A stretch of DNA of 9,538 bases from Armatimonadota bacterium. Lineage in GTDB: Bacteria > Armatimonadota > DTGP01 > JAHWJO01. Under the pieces are notes generated by a model, which saw only the letters and a program-made list of their open reading frames with translations, searched no databases and had not been told where the DNA came from. This document shows, piece after piece, positions 1-7,024 of this stretch. Within the stretch, counting starts at the first letter, position 1, and every line of letters begins with the position of its first letter. The position numbers and the translations under genes are program-made. The stretch covers positions 1-9,538 of the forward strand of contig JAHWJO010000139.1 of NCBI GenBank assembly GCA_019348365.1, in the 5' to 3' direction.

Positions 1-3
1 AAC

Positions 4-861
4 GTGTTGACGCCGGAGCAGGTGGAGCGGTTTCGCCGGGACGGGTACCTGAAGTTCGGGCGGGTGTTGGACGTGGGTCAGGTGGAGACTCTGCGGACGG
101 CCCTTGACCGCACCATCGAGCAGGAGATGCGCCGCGAGGACGATTCCAGTGTGCCGCCGGAGTTCGCCTACGGGCATGACCGCAAAGCGGAGGAGGCATC
201 CGGGCGGCCCGTCCGCGCCATCCACCAGTTCGTCAACATGTGGAAGGTCGTGCCCGAGTACCGGGAGGTGCTCCACCACCCCACGATCACCGGCGCGATC
301 CGGGACCTGATGGACGTGGAGCGGGTCCGCCTCTGGCACGATCAGGTGATCTCCAAGCCCCCCGGCGACAACGGGAAGTTCGCGTTCCACCACGATTTCT
401 ACTTCTGGCCGCTCGACCGTCCTTCGATGATCTCCTGCTGGCTCGCCCTCGATAAGGCGACGGTCGATAACGGCTGCATGCACGTCCTCCCCGGCAGCCA
501 CCGGGACCCGCGTTACCAGCCCGCCGGCTGCGACCTCTCCGACGACCTCCACCTTTCGCCCGTGGCGGGCGGGCCGGGAGAGCCCGGCAGCCTCTACGAC
601 GAGGTGCGGACCTGGGATCACGACCGCGCGGTGCCGGTGGAGCTGGAGGCGGGGGAGTGCATGTTCCATCATTGCCTCAACTACCACATGACTCCCCAGA
701 ACGTCACCGACCGCCAGCGCCGCGCCTTCGTGATGATCTACATGCCGGATGGCACCCGGTACCACCGCGCGCAATCCCCCAACCACGTCTGCACGAACTA
801 CCTGAACCTGGAGGACGGGCAGATCATGGACCGGCCCGAATTCCCCCTCTGTGGGAAATAA
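4..861 (+). CDS. Phytanoyl-CoA dioxygenase (PhyH) family Fe(II)/2-oxoglutarate oxygenase
   Basis: A 285-residue soluble enzyme predicted to hydroxylate an unknown substrate using O2, Fe(II) and 2-oxoglutarate. The N-terminus (MLTPEQVERFRRDGYL) is the usual PhyH opening. The double-stranded beta-helix core carries the iron ligands: H129-x-D131 in FHHDFYFWP, preceded by a WHDQ..SKPPG stretch (111-121), and the distal histidine H228 in NYHMTPQNVTDRQRR. R239, eleven residues after H228, fits the 2-oxoglutarate-binding arginine. LPGSH (162-166) is another family hallmark. The length is normal, so the protein looks complete. The GTG start lies 3 bases from the window edge, so its ribosome-binding site and any upstream partner are not visible. 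Many bacterial PhyH homologues act on small secondary metabolites or ectoine-like compounds rather than phytanoyl-CoA, so the substrate is open. There is no signal peptide, so it is cytoplasmic. Confidence 0.93.
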   Translation: MLTPEQVERFRRDGYLKFGRVLDVGQVETLRTALDRTIEQEMRREDDSSVPPEFAYGHDRKAEEASGRPVRAIHQFVNMWKVVPEYREVLHHPTITGAIRDLMDVERVRLWHDQVISKPPGDNGKFAFHHDFYFWPLDRPSMISCWLALDKATVDNGCMHVLPGSHRDPRYQPAGCDLSDDLHLSPVAGGPGEPGSLYDEVRTWDHDRAVPVELEAGECMFHHCLNYHMTPQNVTDRQRRAFVMIYMPDGTRYHRAQSPNHVCTNYLNLEDGQIMDRPEFPLCGK

Positions 862-880
862 ACAGGTTCGGTCCCCAGTT

Positions 881-902
881 TATAATCATTGAAGACCAGA
901 GG
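881..902 (+). promoter_or_regulatory. Candidate -10 box and ribosome-binding site for the 86-residue gene
   Basis: A perfect TATAAT lies at 881-886, 22 nt before the ATG at 909. AGAGG at 898-902 gives a Shine-Dalgarno match with 6-nt spacing. No good -35 hexamer is visible at 16-18 nt upstream, where the PhyH stop codon lies, so promoter activity is inferred from the -10 alone. A start point near 892 would leave a leader of about 16 nt. Confidence 0.4.
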
Positions 903-908
903 CGGAAA

Positions 909-1169
909 ATGACGACATTACGGGAAAGTTTAAGTCATTGGCAAGATATCGAAGATGCCGAATACGCTCTGGGATACTGCTTGGGCCTATTCGGTCCGAA
1001 CGATGATCCAAATAAAAATCTGAAGCATGTCTTTTGGTGTGTTAATTCTGTCGGAGATTGTCTTGCCGACATTCTGCAGAAATTTGTGGGAGTGGGTATT
1101 CTGCTGTATCGAGATGAAATCTATCCGCAATTCTGCTGGAATCCTGAGTTTAAAGGGACTTGGGAGTAA
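909..1169 (+). CDS. Small orphan protein in an AT-rich island
   Basis: An 86-residue protein that I do not recognise. It begins MTTLRESLSHWQDIEDAEYA and ends WNPEFKGTWE. It is acidic and aromatic-rich, with three cysteines (C24, C44, C51) and one more near the C-terminus (C77), and has no signal peptide or clear membrane segment. The ATG at 909 is chosen because AGAGG sits 6 nt upstream; the open frame runs further upstream, but only through PhyH coding sequence in another frame. Base and codon use is clearly more AT-rich than the PhyH gene before it and the sugE gene after it, which suggests acquisition by transfer. The size, tryptophan content and solitary position recall immunity-type proteins of polymorphic-toxin systems, but no toxin is adjacent, so this is only a guess. 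Confidence 0.6.
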   Translation: MTTLRESLSHWQDIEDAEYALGYCLGLFGPNDDPNKNLKHVFWCVNSVGDCLADILQKFVGVGILLYRDEIYPQFCWNPEFKGTWE

Positions 1170-1189
1170 AAGTGACAAGCAGATATTAT
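1160..1189 (+). promoter_or_regulatory. Possible sigma70-like promoter upstream of sugE
   Basis: TTGGGA (1160-1165) and TATTAT (1184-1189) are separated by 18 nt and match the consensus at 4/6 and 5/6 positions. They lie at the end of the 86-residue gene and would give sugE a leader of about 105 nt. The leader contains a short hairpin (1206-1222) but no guanidine riboswitch motif that I can recognise. AT-rich sequence throws up such matches easily, so confidence is low. Confidence 0.25.
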
Positions 1190-1205
1190 AGTTTTCAAGA
1201 ACGAT

Positions 1206-1222
1206 AAGGGTAATTTGCCCTT
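1206..1222 (+). other. Short hairpin in the gap between the orphan gene and sugE
   Basis: AAGGG (1206-1210) pairs with CCCTT (1218-1222) around a 7-nt loop and is followed by TATAAG. It could be a weak terminator for the 86-residue gene or a leader structure for sugE. A 5-bp stem is marginal. Confidence 0.2.
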
Positions 1223-1301
1223 TATAAGTAAAAGTATCAATTCTGGGCTTGCGCTTATGGTGAGAAGAGTATTGGACCGTTACCGTGAAATGTATGTGCA
1301 G

Positions 1302-1628
1302 ATGAACGCCGCCTGGACTTATCTCCTCATCGCCGGGATTTTAGAAGTGGCATGGGCCATCGGATTGAAGTACACGCATGGGTTTAGCCGGTTTTGGCCC
1401 AGTGTGGGTACGTTGGCGGGGATGGTGGGGAGCTTTTACTTCCTTTCCGCCGCGCTGAAGATCCTGCCCATCGGAACCGCTTACGCTGTCTGGACCGGCA
1501 TCGGAGCCCTGGGGACCGCCCTCCTCGGAATCGTGCTGTTTGGAGAATCCGCCGCACTTCCCCGATTGCTCTCTATCGGGCTCGTGATCCTTGGCATCCT
1601 GGGGCTCAAATTGACTTCGTCCGTGTAA
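1302..1628 (+). CDS. sugE: SMR-family guanidinium exporter, SugE/Gdx type
   Basis: A 108-residue inner-membrane protein with four predicted helices (about 5-22, 33-52, 58-79 and 85-104). It is expected to work as a dual-topology dimer exchanging protons for substrate. E15 in the first helix is the essential SMR glutamate. The stretches WAIGLKYTHGFSR (18-30) and GTAYAVWTGIGA (58-69) closely match my recollection of Escherichia coli SugE, which places it in the Gdx subgroup (guanidinium export) rather than the EmrE-like polyaromatic-cation exporters. The start is set at ATG 1302 by family length; in-frame starts exist upstream (ATG 1290 and a TTG near 1215) but would add a non-membrane extension. 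No strong Shine-Dalgarno sequence precedes either ATG. It stands alone, convergent with the 819-residue gene, and no guanidine riboswitch or urea-carboxylase gene is nearby. Base composition returns to GC-rich within the gene. Confidence 0.92.
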   Translation: MNAAWTYLLIAGILEVAWAIGLKYTHGFSRFWPSVGTLAGMVGSFYFLSAALKILPIGTAYAVWTGIGALGTALLGIVLFGESAALPRLLSIGLVILGILGLKLTSSV

Positions 1629-1650
1629 GGCAGGACTTACGTGCCGGGGG

Positions 1651-1670
1651 AGGGGATGCGGGCCCCCTTT
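1651..1670 (+). terminator. Weak candidate terminator after sugE
   Basis: AGGGG (1651-1655) can pair with CCCCT (1664-1668), followed by only two further T residues before an A. It lies 22 nt after the sugE stop. The stem is short and the T tract poor. The larger inverted repeat at 1708-1764 is an alternative transcript end. Confidence 0.2.
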
Positions 1671-1707
1671 AGACTGCGGCGGAACGGGGTTATAAAATGG
1701 CGGTGAT

Positions 1708-1764
1708 GATCTTCCGGGGGAACGTTTCTTCTGGTTTGGGTGCGCGCTGTTCCCCCGGAAGATC
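1708..1764. repeat. Perfect 16-bp inverted repeat between convergent genes
   Basis: GATCTTCCGGGGGAAC at 1708-1723 recurs as its exact reverse complement at 1749-1764, with a 25-nt spacer. It lies 18 nt beyond the stop of the - strand 819-residue gene and 79 nt beyond the sugE stop, so it could end both transcripts. Neither strand has a T tract directly after the stem; on the - strand an ATTTTAT follows only about 9 nt later. It is therefore not a textbook intrinsic terminator. It may instead stabilise 3' ends or be a dispersed palindromic element. Confidence 0.7.
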
Positions 1765-1782
1765 GATGCCGTGGAGAAGGCC

Positions 1783-4242
1783 CTACGCTTTGGCTTGGGC
1801 GGTCAATTTCACGTCATGACCGATGGCGATGACGGTGTAGGTCTTGCCGGACACCAGCCCCCTCACCTGGACCGTCGTTTCAAACGGCTTCAGGACGGCG
1901 GGCGCGGGGCCGTCATGGACTCGCCGGATGACCGGGTAGAGGTAGATCGTCTCCCCGTCCACCTTCACGTCGGTGTGATCGTACGCCCACGCCGGGTCGG
2001 GCATGTCCCCTTTGATCTCCACCTGGATCGCGACGTCCGGCCCCGCAACCGGTGAGGGACCGGCGCGGAGGCTGCCGCCCTGAAGGTACGCCAGCCGCGT
2101 ATCCGGCGGGGGCTGCGTCGCCTCGCCGGGAATGGAGACTTTGGCCTCCCCTTCTGCGAGGAGCTTCCCGTCCGCCCCGACCGCCTGCACCTTCACCATA
2201 CCGGAGTTGCCCCTGTTCTGCGAGGCGGTGAAGAGTCCCGCCGGCGTGATCGTGCCGATGAACGGATCGGCGTACCAGTTGAGCCGGTGATCCACGGGCT
2301 TGCCGTCGCTCGTCACGAGCTTGGCGTGATACTGGACCTGCCCGCCGGGGGCGGGGGTGGCGTACATCGGCTCTACCTCCAGGCGATACGCGGGCGTCGG
2401 GGGCGGCTCCGGCCCCGGAACGGGCTCGCCGGCATCCGGGCCGACGTAGACTCGCGCCACATCGCTCTTCAACGCATCCCCGAACCGGGCTTCCACCGTC
2501 ACCGTGCCCCAGATGCCGCGCGTGATGTCGGACCGGGCGGTGAAGAGTCCGTTCGCATCGATGGTCCCGATGGGCTCGTAAGCGGACCATTTGACGCTGT
2601 CCGACTGGACATCGGTCTTCAGAACCAGCTGGAACTGCTGCTGAGCGCCGGGCTTCAGCATCGCCACGCCGGGTTCGATAGAGACTTCCTGCGACGGCGG
2701 GGGAGGGTTGAAGGTGCCGACGGTGACGGTCGCCTCCGCCCGAAGGGGTGTCCCGTTCATCGTCGTCTCGGCCCACACGCGTCCTCTCGCCGCATCCGTG
2801 GGCACGGAAGACCGGGCGGTAAAGAGCCCTCTGGCGTTGACGGTCCCGATGGCCTCATCCGCTCCCCAGGTGACCGGGGCCGGATTCGTCACCGGCGCGC
2901 CGTTCTTGTCGTAAACGGTGAGCTGGAACTGAAGGGTCTCCCCGCCTTTCACCTGGGCCGACTCGGGCGTAAGCTTTGCGATAGAGTCCGGCTTCGGGGG
3001 GACGGGATCGGTGAAGTCCCGGTTCGTGACGCGGAACTCCACGGGTCCCGCTATGGTGTTGTGGTCGTACCCCACCCAGAATCCGGTCGGATGGACCCAT
3101 TCGGTCCATCCCAAGTCCGGCCCGACGAAGAAGCTGAACTCCAAGAGGTCGTTGTAGATTCCGCCGGGCGTCTTCAGGCTGGCGTTGCGGGAGGCGAGGG
3201 TCGCCGTCGCGGTCGTGCCGTAATCGAAGGTCCACGACTCTCCCGTCTTCGCGTGGAGCTTCAGGCGAACGCTCTCCCGGCCCCCGGTGGACTGCCGGAG
3301 GTTCCCCTCGTTATCCAATCGAAGCAGCACGTCTCTCGCCCCGTCCGGCGTGAGGGAGGTCAGGGTGTAGGCGTGGCCGTCCTTCTCCACCCGGCTGACG
3401 AAGCGGATCGTCTCCTCCCGGTCCGTGGAGGGTTGAACGTAATGATCCGTCCGTCCGGGGACAAGGTTGAACGTCGGCGTGCCGTCCCCCGGCAGCGGGA
3501 TCGGTTCGGTGTTCTCCTTGAGCGTAAAGGTGACGGAAGATTCGTAAGAGGGGTCGCCGGGCTGGGAAATCAGGCGCGCCGTCGCGGTGTAAGTACCGTA
3601 CACCCGCGCCGTTTTCTGGCCGGATCGGGCATCGTCATACCAGACGTACTTCCAGATCACCTCCTCGCCCGGCTTCAACGTGATGCTGGAGAACGCCTGC
3701 GCGCAGACCTGGGGCATGGCCCACAGGACGTTCCCGTCGGCATTCTTCACGGACAGCTCCACCTGGCAGCCGGAGTTGAAGTTCCAGGAGGCAGATTGAT
3801 CGGTCCCGTTGTAGAGGCTGATCGTGAACGGGATGGCGTCGTGCAGGTCGTAGGAGAGGCGGGAGGTGGAGACCTGAAAATGGATGGCCGGTTGGACCTC
3901 AGGCCGGTCGCCCGTACCGGAGGGAGAGGCGTACTTGGACTGCGGTTCCAATCCCACGACGAGCCGGAGAATGACCACCGCGTCACCGACGGTGATCCGG
4001 CCGTCGCCGAACCCGCCGCCCGCTTTCTCCGGCGACAGGTCGGCGGATGCAATATTCCGGCTCGCTGCCTGAAGGGGCGGGTCGAGAGCCATGTTCAGCA
4101 CGTCGATGGCATCGCGCACGTCCACGAGGCCGTCGCCGTTGCTGTCCCCCATGCGGGCGGCATGGGCCGGGACGACGGAAGCCGCCATGAGCAGGAGGGC
4201 CACCCAGGCCCCAACAGCGATATGAACAATCCGTGATCGCAT
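1783..4242 (-). CDS. Secreted dockerin-like/BsuPI-like protein with three Ig-like repeats
   Basis: An 819-residue exported protein of unknown function. Residues 1-28 form a signal peptide with a likely AHA|A cleavage site. Residues 31-98 hold two dockerin/EF-hand-like repeats: GDSNGDGLVDVRDAIDVLN (32-50), and a second ending GDGRITVGDAVVILRLVVG with a short insertion; both should bind calcium. Residues about 120-225 resemble a BsuPI (proteinase-inhibitor) beta-sandwich, including the LKPGEEVIWKYVW motif, and hold the only two cysteines (C159, C180). A beta-rich region (about 255-410) follows. Three Ig-like (BIG-type) repeats then begin near 420, 518 and 619, each with the signature IGT(V/I)...GLFTA. 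A separate beta-rich C-terminal segment covers about 715-819. No catalytic domain is evident. The start is supported by AAGGAGG at 4252-4258, 9 nt upstream. It is probably an extracellular or surface binding/scaffold protein; BsuPI-type inhibitor activity is unproven. It appears monocistronic. Confidence 0.88.
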   Translation of the reverse strand: MRSRIVHIAVGAWVALLLMAASVVPAHAARMGDSNGDGLVDVRDAIDVLNMALDPPLQAASRNIASADLSPEKAGGGFGDGRITVGDAVVILRLVVGLEPQSKYASPSGTGDRPEVQPAIHFQVSTSRLSYDLHDAIPFTISLYNGTDQSASWNFNSGCQVELSVKNADGNVLWAMPQVCAQAFSSITLKPGEEVIWKYVWYDDARSGQKTARVYGTYTATARLISQPGDPSYESSVTFTLKENTEPIPLPGDGTPTFNLVPGRTDHYVQPSTDREETIRFVSRVEKDGHAYTLTSLTPDGARDVLLRLDNEGNLRQSTGGRESVRLKLHAKTGESWTFDYGTTATATLASRNASLKTPGGIYNDLLEFSFFVGPDLGWTEWVHPTGFWVGYDHNTIAGPVEFRVTNRDFTDPVPPKPDSIAKLTPESAQVKGGETLQFQLTVYDKNGAPVTNPAPVTWGADEAIGTVNARGLFTARSSVPTDAARGRVWAETTMNGTPLRAEATVTVGTFNPPPPSQEVSIEPGVAMLKPGAQQQFQLVLKTDVQSDSVKWSAYEPIGTIDANGLFTARSDITRGIWGTVTVEARFGDALKSDVARVYVGPDAGEPVPGPEPPPTPAYRLEVEPMYATPAPGGQVQYHAKLVTSDGKPVDHRLNWYADPFIGTITPAGLFTASQNRGNSGMVKVQAVGADGKLLAEGEAKVSIPGEATQPPPDTRLAYLQGGSLRAGPSPVAGPDVAIQVEIKGDMPDPAWAYDHTDVKVDGETIYLYPVIRRVHDGPAPAVLKPFETTVQVRGLVSGKTYTVIAIGHDVKLTAQAKA

Positions 4243-4279
4243 CGGAAATCGCCTCCTTATGTGTGGGCGGTTCAGGGAT

Positions 4280-4300
4280 GGAATGAAAGGGTCTCATTCC
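4280..4300. repeat. 7-bp inverted repeat upstream of the 819-residue gene
   Basis: GGAATGA (4280-4286) and TCATTCC (4294-4300) form a perfect inverted repeat with a 7-nt spacer, 38-58 nt upstream of the start codon at 4242. It could be an operator or a leader hairpin. The rest of 4301-4452 shows no gene and no convincing promoter. Confidence 0.4.
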
Positions 4301-4452
4301 TATCTACGCATCCGGATCGAACCTCTAACACCGATGGAATTTTAAGGCCAGAACTGAAGAATGACAGGGGGAGAGTGTGTCCCGCTCAGAAGGCCGGATT
4401 CTTCCAGCGAGACATGGAGATGCGACATTCCGGAAACACTCGAAAAACAGTG

Positions 4453-4515
4453 GATGCAGCAAAACGGGACCGAGTTTCTTGATTCCTGGTGAGCTCGGCC
4501 CCGTTTTGCTGCATC
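4453..4515. terminator. Bidirectional intrinsic terminator (22-bp inverted repeat)
   Basis: Two 22-nt arms (4453-4474 and 4494-4515) are reverse complements with a single mismatch, around a 19-nt loop. The stem contains AAAACGGG on one side and CCCGTTTT on the other, so on either strand a GC core is flanked by a paired A tract and T tract, as in bidirectional terminators. It begins 20 nt after the stop of the 775-residue - strand gene, which it most likely terminates. A further TTTTT follows on the - strand. Confidence 0.75.
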
Positions 4516-4535
4516 GGTCTCATATATAAAGGGCT

Positions 4536-6863
4536 CTACCGTTTACGGGCAGGTGCGGGACGCTTCGCGGGCGGGGTTCCGGCACTCCCGGCGGGCTTCG
4601 GCCTGGCGGATGGCGGGGGGGCTCCACTCCTCTCCGGAGCTTTCAGGGCGGGCGTGACCTCTTTCGGAGCTTCCGGCTTCTTCTGCATCTCCTCCATCTG
4701 CTTCCGCATCTGCTCCCTCCCGCGCTTCATCATCTCGATGTTCGCCGCTGTCGGAACGTTGATGCGCTTGCTCAGCTTCACCGGGGCGTCCGGCTCGTCG
4801 GCTTCCATCTGGTCGGTTAACGTGGCCTGGATGTAGGCGGCGCCGCTCGGCATGGGAGGCGCAGAAGGTTGGCCGGGTTGGGCCGTCGGTTGTCCCGGCT
4901 GCGGAGGAGCGGTTTCCGGCGATACGGCTCCCTTCGGCGCGGCGCTGGGAGGGTCTGCCGGAGGTCGGGGCGGCTGCGGTTGTGCCGGAGTGGAGGAAGG
5001 CGAAGCTGCCGGGGATTCTTGCGGCGCCGGACCGGTTTTGGCTTCCGCCGAGGGGGTTTCGCGCCCGCCGGGCACCGATCCCTCTCTCATGGGTGCAGGC
5101 AGACGGACCTCTTCCTCCTTGAGGGCCAGAGAGATGCGTCCGGGCCGGATTTCCGCTCCGAGCGTCGCTTCTTCGAGCCACCCCGTCAGGCGCTGCCACT
5201 GCGACTCCGAAATCTGATCGAACGGCAGGCCCTGAGGACTCTTGAGTCTCTCTTTCTGCGCCGGGGTCAGCTCGCCATAAAACCGGAAGAGATCGCGGTT
5301 GCCGCCCATCGGCATGAGGGTCATCATCAGTACCCCCAGCTCCGGGTCCTTGAGAATGCGGTACTGGATCTGCCCGTCGGTGAGAGACGCGCTGAGACTC
5401 CCCAGGGTATCGAGATCGAGCCAGCCTTTTGCGGCGAGGATCTTCCGGTACCCGTCGATCATATTTTCCGGCACGTCGTAGGAGCGGAGGACCGCCCAAT
5501 CTTTGGGGCGAATCCGGACGACGCCGTTATCGTATTCCCATAATAACCCGGCGCTCTGGAGAGTATCCAGCAGCTTGTAGAGGGGCTGCTTCGTCCGGGG
5601 AAGGTACATGGCGAGGGGAGCCGAATCCGGATGGTACTCGACCGCGTAGGACAGATTCGTCTTCTTGCCGAGTTGCTCAACGAGTTCGGCGGATTGGCTC
5701 GTCTGGCCCAGGAGATCCATCTTGAGTTGCAACGGCTCCACTTCGACGAGGAGGGCGGGCTCGGTGGGCGTCGGGGTCGGCTCGATCTTCCGTGAGGGGT
5801 CGTCTGCGATAGCGCCGCCGTTCTGCATCGTTTGCATCATTTCCTGCTGGATGTCCTGAAACTTTTCCCCGCTCTCCAGCCGGTTCATCATCTGGGCGAA
5901 CATCCGGCCCGCCACGCTGTTGCCGCCGGTGAGGGGCATCGCGGCCATGGGCACGCCGCGTCCCATGCCCATGCCTTCCATCTGGTCCATCACCCGCTCC
6001 ATCTCGGGGTTGGGCTGCCGGAGGTCTCCCATGACCATCGCGACCCCCGCCATGCCCATGGCGGAAGCGGACATCGGCCCCATGAGCATCTCCTGATCGA
6101 GCGGCATGAACGTCAGGCGCTCGGGAGAGGCGTTGTCGAACGCCTGACGCATGGGGCCGGCCTCCGGCCCCATTTGCTTGAAGAAGCTTTCGTCCACCAT
6201 CTGCTGCATGGCGGTCCGCATGGACGGGGTGAGCTCCGACACGTTCATGCTCACGCGGCGGCCCCGGAGCATCAATTCTCGCGCCTCGGAGGGGAGCCCG
6301 CGCAGCAATTCGGCGTACGCGCGGCCCGACTTCGTGCCGCCCAGGTACGACTTCCAGGGATCTTTATCCTTGAGCTTGGCCGCCTCTTCGGGCGACATGT
6401 TCAGGACTTCGTCCGCGTCGTTGAGGACCGTCTCCCGCAGGCTCGCGATCTCCTGCTCCTTCCGGGTCTTCTGCTCGTTGAGCATGGCGGCTTCGTAGTC
6501 CCGGTTACGCGGCGACTGGTAAAGGCGGTAGGACCACTTTCCCTCTTCTCCGGCCCGCCGGAACTCGTAACCCAGCATCTTCGCGGTCTGCTGCAGCGCG
6601 ACGCCGAGGGGGAGGTTCCGGAAGTGGAGGTGAACGCGGCGCTCCTTGTTTTTCCAATCCCGTTCGCTGCTGCCGACGCGGATCAGAACGCCCGTCTGCT
6701 TCGTCAGCTCCTCCGTAACCGTCTGAAGAGGCTTGGCGGAAGCGGAGTAGGTGATCTTCTGCTTGAGCCGCTCATCGGGGATCTGCTCTTCCTGCGCGCG
6801 AACCCCGCCACTCAGCGCCAGGAAAAGGCAAAGGGCCGGTAAGATACGTCTGGGCATGATCAT
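4536..6863 (-). CDS. Secreted protein with two STN-like domains, Met-rich centre and Pro-rich tail
   Basis: A 775-residue predicted exported protein of unknown function. Residues 1-23 form a signal peptide (cleavage near VRA|Q). Residues about 36-118 look like an STN domain, the short alpha/beta fold at the N-terminus of secretins and TonB-dependent transducers: PLQTVTEELTKQTGV, then NLPLGVALQQTAKMLGYEF. A charged helical stretch (120-200) follows. The segment 206-346 is very rich in methionine (27 Met), densest at 259-309. A TPTPTEP linker leads to a second STN-like copy (about 372-455). Residues about 600-675 are low-complexity Pro/Ala/Ser/Gln with PGQP repeats; a helical Met/Lys segment (about 705-730) and a basic Pro-rich end (KRPAPARKR) complete it. 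There is no secretin barrel or TonB-receptor barrel, so it cannot be a full secretin. GAGGAG (6869-6874) 5 nt upstream supports the ATG at 6863; M3 is an alternative start. It appears monocistronic. Confidence 0.85.
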   Translation of the reverse strand: MIMPRRILPALCLFLALSGGVRAQEEQIPDERLKQKITYSASAKPLQTVTEELTKQTGVLIRVGSSERDWKNKERRVHLHFRNLPLGVALQQTAKMLGYEFRRAGEEGKWSYRLYQSPRNRDYEAAMLNEQKTRKEQEIASLRETVLNDADEVLNMSPEEAAKLKDKDPWKSYLGGTKSGRAYAELLRGLPSEARELMLRGRRVSMNVSELTPSMRTAMQQMVDESFFKQMGPEAGPMRQAFDNASPERLTFMPLDQEMLMGPMSASAMGMAGVAMVMGDLRQPNPEMERVMDQMEGMGMGRGVPMAAMPLTGGNSVAGRMFAQMMNRLESGEKFQDIQQEMMQTMQNGGAIADDPSRKIEPTPTPTEPALLVEVEPLQLKMDLLGQTSQSAELVEQLGKKTNLSYAVEYHPDSAPLAMYLPRTKQPLYKLLDTLQSAGLLWEYDNGVVRIRPKDWAVLRSYDVPENMIDGYRKILAAKGWLDLDTLGSLSASLTDGQIQYRILKDPELGVLMMTLMPMGGNRDLFRFYGELTPAQKERLKSPQGLPFDQISESQWQRLTGWLEEATLGAEIRPGRISLALKEEEVRLPAPMREGSVPGGRETPSAEAKTGPAPQESPAASPSSTPAQPQPPRPPADPPSAAPKGAVSPETAPPQPGQPTAQPGQPSAPPMPSGAAYIQATLTDQMEADEPDAPVKLSKRINVPTAANIEMMKRGREQMRKQMEEMQKKPEAPKEVTPALKAPERSGAPPPSARPKPAGSAGTPPAKRPAPARKR

Positions 6864-6901
6864 GGGATCTCCTCATCGAGATAAGCGTGGGGTTACTTCC
6901 A

Positions 6902-6923
6902 TGATAACACACTGATAACACAC
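6902..6923 (-). promoter_or_regulatory. Tandem 11-bp direct repeat, possible operator
   Basis: TGATAACACAC occurs twice with no spacer (6902-6912 and 6913-6923), 39-60 nt upstream of the 775-residue gene's start. On the - strand the unit reads GTGTGTTATCA. An 11-bp period puts both copies on one helical face, as in tandem regulator sites. The position suits control of the 775-residue gene, but no regulator is identified. Confidence 0.45.
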
Positions 6924-6934
6924 TCGACATTAGG

Positions 6935-6955
6935 GCGTTGAGCGTTGAGCGTTGA
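6935..6955 (+). repeat. Heptamer repeat array, three GCGTTGA units
   Basis: Three exact tandem copies of GCGTTGA. The array is the inverted partner of the TCAACGC array at 7025-7066, so the two can pair over about 14-21 bp around a loop of roughly 70-90 nt. It lies between the tandem 11-bp repeat and the 3' end of the PadR gene. Confidence 0.85.
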
Positions 6956-7024
6956 AAACGACGGCTCTGCCTGTTGTGTCACGGGGATACTCGTAATTTC
7001 ACCCTATATTTATCGCCGCCGTAT

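Noticed and set aside
657..908. Upstream extension of the 86-residue protein into the PhyH gene
   Set aside because: The extension is frame-shifted PhyH sequence. ATG 909 has a well-spaced ribosome-binding site, and the composition change occurs after the PhyH stop.
1170..1301. Guanidine riboswitch (classes I, II or III) in the sugE leader
   Set aside because: I looked for the paired ACGR-loop hairpins of class II and the conserved cores of classes I and III and found none. A covariance-model search would settle it.
2287..4236. A 649-codon open frame on the + strand opposite the 819-residue gene
   Set aside because: It is rich in R, G, H and V as expected of the antisense of a GC-rich gene, has no recognisable domain, and its span is explained by a - strand gene with a signal peptide, known folds and a strong ribosome-binding site.
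5832..6842. A 336-codon + strand open frame opposite the STN-domain gene, with many histidines
   Set aside because: The histidines arise from reading the Met codons in antisense. There is no ribosome-binding site or domain, and the - strand frame is clearly the coding one.
4536..6863. Secretin (type II/III secretion or pilus outer-membrane pore)
   Set aside because: Only STN-like N-domains are seen. The C-terminal beta-barrel region is replaced by Pro-rich low complexity.
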